Origin: Ficedula albicollis
Lineage: Eukaryota; Chordata; Aves; Passeriformes; Muscicapidae
NCBI RefSeq assembly: GCF_000247815.1
Contig: NC_021673.1
Span: 108,457,432-108,521,431, forward strand
Length of the DNA: 64,000 nt
Reading direction: 5' to 3'
Positions 29,633 through 64,000 of this stretch are shown one piece after another (positions within the stretch are counted from its first letter, which is position 1; every line of letters begins with the position of its first letter). The position numbers and the translations under genes were made by a program. The notes under the pieces are model-generated. The model did not search any database, had not been told where the DNA came from, and saw only the letters and a program-made list of their open reading frames with translations.

Positions 29633-30235
29633 GGTGACCTCGATGGGCGAATGTGAGGCAGCAGTGTGCCCAGGCAGCCAAGAAGGCCAATGGCATCCTG
29701 GCCTGTGTCAGAAATAGTGTGGCCAGCAGGATCCTGTCCTGGCACTGGTGAGGCTGTGAGGTTTAGGCCCCTCAGTTCAGGAAGGACATTGAGGTGCTGG
29801 AGCGTGTCCAGAGAAGGGCAGTGAAGCTGGTGAATTGTCTGGAGCAGGTGTCCCATGAGGAGCTGCTGAGGGAGCTGGGGCTGTTTAGCCTGGGGGAAAC
29901 TCAGATGAGACCTTATCGCTCTCTACAACCACCTGAAAGGAGGCCATAGCCAAGTGGGGCCAACCTTCTCTCCCAGGCAACAAGCGACAGGACAAAAAGA
30001 AGTGGCCTCAGATTGTCCGGGAGGAGGCTTAGGTTGGACACGAAGGAGAGTTTCTTCACAGAAAGCGTGATTAGACATTGGAGTGGACTGCCTAGAGACG
30101 TGGTAGCCTCACCCGCCCTGGAGGTGTTTAAGACTGGACGTTGCACTTAGTGCCGCGGTCTAATTGACATGGTGGTGTTTGATCAAAGGCTGGACTCCAT
30201 AATGTCAGTCATATCGGTCTTTCCCAACCCAGCTA
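29633..30235 (+). mobile_element. CR1 LINE, ORF2 C-terminus plus 3' UTR
   Basis: Sense-orientation CR1 fragment of about 600 bp. The left part matches the end of CR1 ORF2 ('caggcagccaagaaggccaa', 'ggagcgtgtccagagaaggg', 'gctgagggagctggggctgt'). It is followed by the 3' UTR landmarks 'aggaggcttaggttggac', 'gagagtttcttcacagaaag', 'tggagtggactgcctagaga' and 'catggtggtgtttgatcaaa'. The frame is broken, so it makes no protein. It is 5'-truncated, which is usual for CR1. It stops where the CpG-rich RBBP8 promoter begins, so its tail lies within about 200 bases of the likely transcription start region. The left edge is approximate and could extend to about 29535. Confidence 0.9.
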
Positions 30236-30427
30236 ATCCCGTTTCAGCCCCGCCACTGTGTCAGCCCCGCCACGCGAACCCCACAGCGGGGGGGCTCAGA
30301 CCCTCACGCTCCCGCTCTCTCGCGAGAGCAGCGCGGAATCCTCGCGAGAGCTGCCCGCGCCCCGCCCCCTGGGCAGGGAAGGCGCTGGCTGCAGTTTTTC
30401 CTTTTTTCCCGCCGCTGGCGCGCGGAG

Positions 30428-31241
<814 letters not shown>

Positions 31242-31960
31242 GTAACGGCGCGCGCGCCGCCAACGCTCCGCCCCGGGGCCGCGCTCGCCACAGCCCCTCC
31301 GGCCCGGGCGCCGCCGGGCGCTCCTCAGGCGCTGCCCCGCCGCCCCGGGGAGCCCCGTTCTCTCCGTGTGGGAGAAGCGGCGTGGGACATGCCATACCGC
31401 TCCTCTGGCGTCCCGGCTGCGGGGTGTGACCCAAGCCTGGCGGGAAGCTCCCAGGTGTTGGTCATGGCAAGATTTCCCAGAGCATCCCGGCGTGTCTTTC
31501 GAGTGAGTTTTTCTGTGCGGTGTTGGTGCAAGAGGGAAAGGAGAACAGAGCTCACCGCCGGGAAGGACAGGAGAGTTGAGTTTGTAGGAGCAGCCGGTGG
31601 TTTTTGCGGGGATCAGAATGCCGGAGGGGCGGCGTGTCCCTGGCGGAAAGGTATCAGCGCCGATAAGCAGCCTCGGCGCGTTTATCGGTGCTGGTGGGTT
31701 CCTCAGGGCAGCGTTGATGAAGCCGTGGAAAGCCTGACGGTGCCGGAGGGAGCTGGTTTGTGGAAGAGGAGGGAATTGGACGCTTTTAGGTGGTTCTGTG
31801 GAAGCGGCAGTCGGCAGGATAGCAGCACAGCAGGACATCCGGGAGAGGGGCTGGCGCTGTGCGTCCACCCCCAAGCAGCTTCACTTCTGTCCCTTCAAGT
31901 GGCCCTACATCCAGCTCTGGCGTTTTTTTCCCCTAAGGACTGGAAGGCGCTTTGTTAGGG

Positions 31961-33948
31961 CTGGAGACTAAGCCATCGCTTTTACACCTGTGCAGCTGCC
32001 CAGGCCTGTCAAAGGCTCGACTTGAGCACTTCTTGCGGGCCCTGTGTTTAAGGGAGGTTGAACACCTGTAGGAAGTAATGTATCATTTGGGGATCTTGAA
32101 GCAGATGAAGCTTGGGAAAATGCCTTGCTCTTTTTTTCGTATTTGTAGTCGGTTGATGTATTAATGATTTGCAGAAGCTCTGAGCGGATTTTGTGCATTG
32201 TTTTCTTGGGGAAAAAAAAAACAATCCCAAACCAAACAATAAGGACACCATTTACTGTCTAGAGTCAGATGACCTTTCTATGGAAATGAGTCATCTGACA
32301 TACTTAAATCTGAAACAGTAAGTGAAAGCAAGCCTGTGGTTTTCACTGCCCTAGTGCTTGATAGAGAAAAAGCTTGATCCTGAAACATCTGTTAAAGGTG
32401 CAAAGAAAGAGTTTAAAAGCCATTCCTAATGTCACTAGAGGACTGGTTCTGCAGAGAAGTGTTGTAAGAGGCTCAATGTGGCTGCACACAAAGTGGAGCA
32501 TTTCAGCTGCAAAGATGCAAGCAAATTGCTGTTCAATTTCTGTTGAAGACTTGTAGGCATTGCTAATTTCAAAGGGTAATTTTATTTTCTATTGAGGATT
32601 TCTCTGAAGGTAACATTTGCTACTCTGATGCCATATCCTGAAATAGGCACTGAATTTGCTATGGACAGACCAGGTTAAATCAAATTTGGAGCTGCTGGTT
32701 GCATTATTGTAAGATTTAAGTATCCTTATACTATAGAAAATATACAGTTCAAGTGTTTCTGTTGAGAATAATGTTTCATTCCGTTATTTTTATTCCATTG
32801 TAAAGACAGCAGGACTGAAAAAAAGTAAGTTAAAACAGTGCACAGAGAGATGAGTGGAACCAAAGCCTCCAGGCCCTACACTTGGTTACTGAACATTTTG
32901 TTGTGGTGAATTTGGGGGACCAGCTAAACCAGTAGCTGCATTCAGATACTCTAAGTTGTTTGAAGGCTCTCAAGATAGGAAATGCAGCTTCTTGACAAAT
33001 CACAGACCTTGTATCATCTGAACTATAACTTATACCTCAAAAATTTGGGAGCAACTTCCATTTGTCAGTATAGGCATCAAAAGTGTTTGTTTAAAATTGG
33101 CTGCATAAAAATGGAGAAAATGTAGTATGTCCAGTTTTACACAGAGGGAACTGAAGGACAGAGATTACAGGAGTATTTCAATATTGGACACCCAGTGAAT
33201 TGAATTGAGCAGAATTGAATCTTACCTTGTCTCAGAGCCAGATCTGAGTACCATGCTTCCCCTGTAGTTTGCCTGAGGGCATCATCTCTGTAAGAAACCC
33301 TTCAAAACAAGTGAGAATTATGGGTAAGATTATCCTAAATTTTGTAGGCAGTCAAGCTTCTAAGACAGAGCTAAAACAATCTGACACTGATTGTTCTTCT
33401 CAAATATTAATATTTTGGAGATTTGTACGTTTTGTGATTACTCTCCTTTTTTTTTTTTAACAGGGAATGGGAATAATTTTAATATAGAATTATGAAAACT
33501 TCAAGGGGATGTGAGATTTTCTTTGCAAAAGTGTGTCATTTGAGTCCAAGTTTATATAAAGGATATACATAGACAAATCCATCCCTGGTAAAACTTTTGA
33601 CAAATGCTTTTGCTGGCAGCCAGATTTTGGCTCTATGGCATACTTTTGGAAAACAGGAATTTGGTATAACTGTATCTTTAGATAGGAAAAATATAAAGAC
33701 CCCCTAAGTATTTTAATCTAATTTTAAGTTGATAGCTTTTTAAGGGGAGGAAAATTTCTTAGTTTGTAATTACCTACAGCAAAATACTTAGCTTTCCAAT
33801 TGTCCAAGCTTTCAGAGTGAAAGTTTTTCAGTATGAAAGTATATAAATATATATTTTCATCAAGGATAGACAACAAACTTTGCATTTCATCCATGGCTAC
33901 AAGTTATGCTTTGATAAATTAAAATGTGTTATAATTCTGTTGTTACAG
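31961..33948 (+). other. RBBP8: RBBP8 intron 1, unannotated part
   Basis: AT-rich sequence between the CpG island and the exon 2 acceptor ('ttctgttgttacag', cut after 33948). I see no conserved exon or named repeat in it. Confidence 0.6.

Positions 33949-64000
<30,052 letters not shown>

Noticed and set aside
29472..29717. Open frames around the promoter-proximal CR1 as a host gene
   Set aside because: The + strand frame overlaps the CR1 ORF2 C-terminus, is interrupted soon after, and is flanked by CR1 3' UTR.

Overview
The window is a vertebrate nuclear locus, almost certainly from a bird and probably a songbird. It has CR1 LINE fragments with the avian/reptilian 3' tail, a composite SINE with a tRNA-Ile-like head and a CR1-like tail that resembles TguSINE1 of zebra finch, and a split protein-coding gene on the + strand.

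The only protein-coding gene I can support is RBBP8 (CtIP, the DNA-end-resection partner of MRE11-RAD50-NBS1). Sixteen introns interrupt the coding sequence visible here. Seventeen coding exons (exons 2 to 18 in the human numbering) run from the ATG at 34058 to the donor after 62654. They join in phase to give 874 codons plus one base. About 31 C-terminal residues, encoded by the last exon, lie beyond the right edge. The BRCA1-binding SPVF motif, KEN box, CtBP-binding PLDLS, the C-terminal CxxC, FRY and the CDK-site threonine are all readable. The RB-binding LxCxE motif of human CtIP is not present in that form (VEAEE instead).

Layout: 1-29.6 kb is upstream intergenic DNA without a recognisable gene. 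It holds one CR1 tail, a 549-bp direct duplication, short tandem repeats, an inverted repeat and three long poly-G blocks. 29.6-30.2 kb is a CR1 3' end that abuts a CpG-rich promoter island (30.24-31.95 kb). The island is interrupted by an 802-base poly-G block that probably hides exon 1 and the start site. 31.2-33.9 kb is intron 1. 33.9-62.7 kb is the body of RBBP8, with a CR1 tail in intron 2, the SINE in intron 6 and a CR1 reverse-transcriptase remnant in intron 12. 62.7-64 kb is the start of intron 18.

The four poly-G blocks are almost certainly assembly artefacts. Three are flanked by repeated copies of the same contig-end sequence, each containing a T homopolymer that is one base longer on the right side. 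The glycine/proline reading frames across them are not genes. I found no new biological system here. The points most worth following up are the masked promoter, the upstream reading frames in exon 2, the altered RB-binding motif and the assembly defects.
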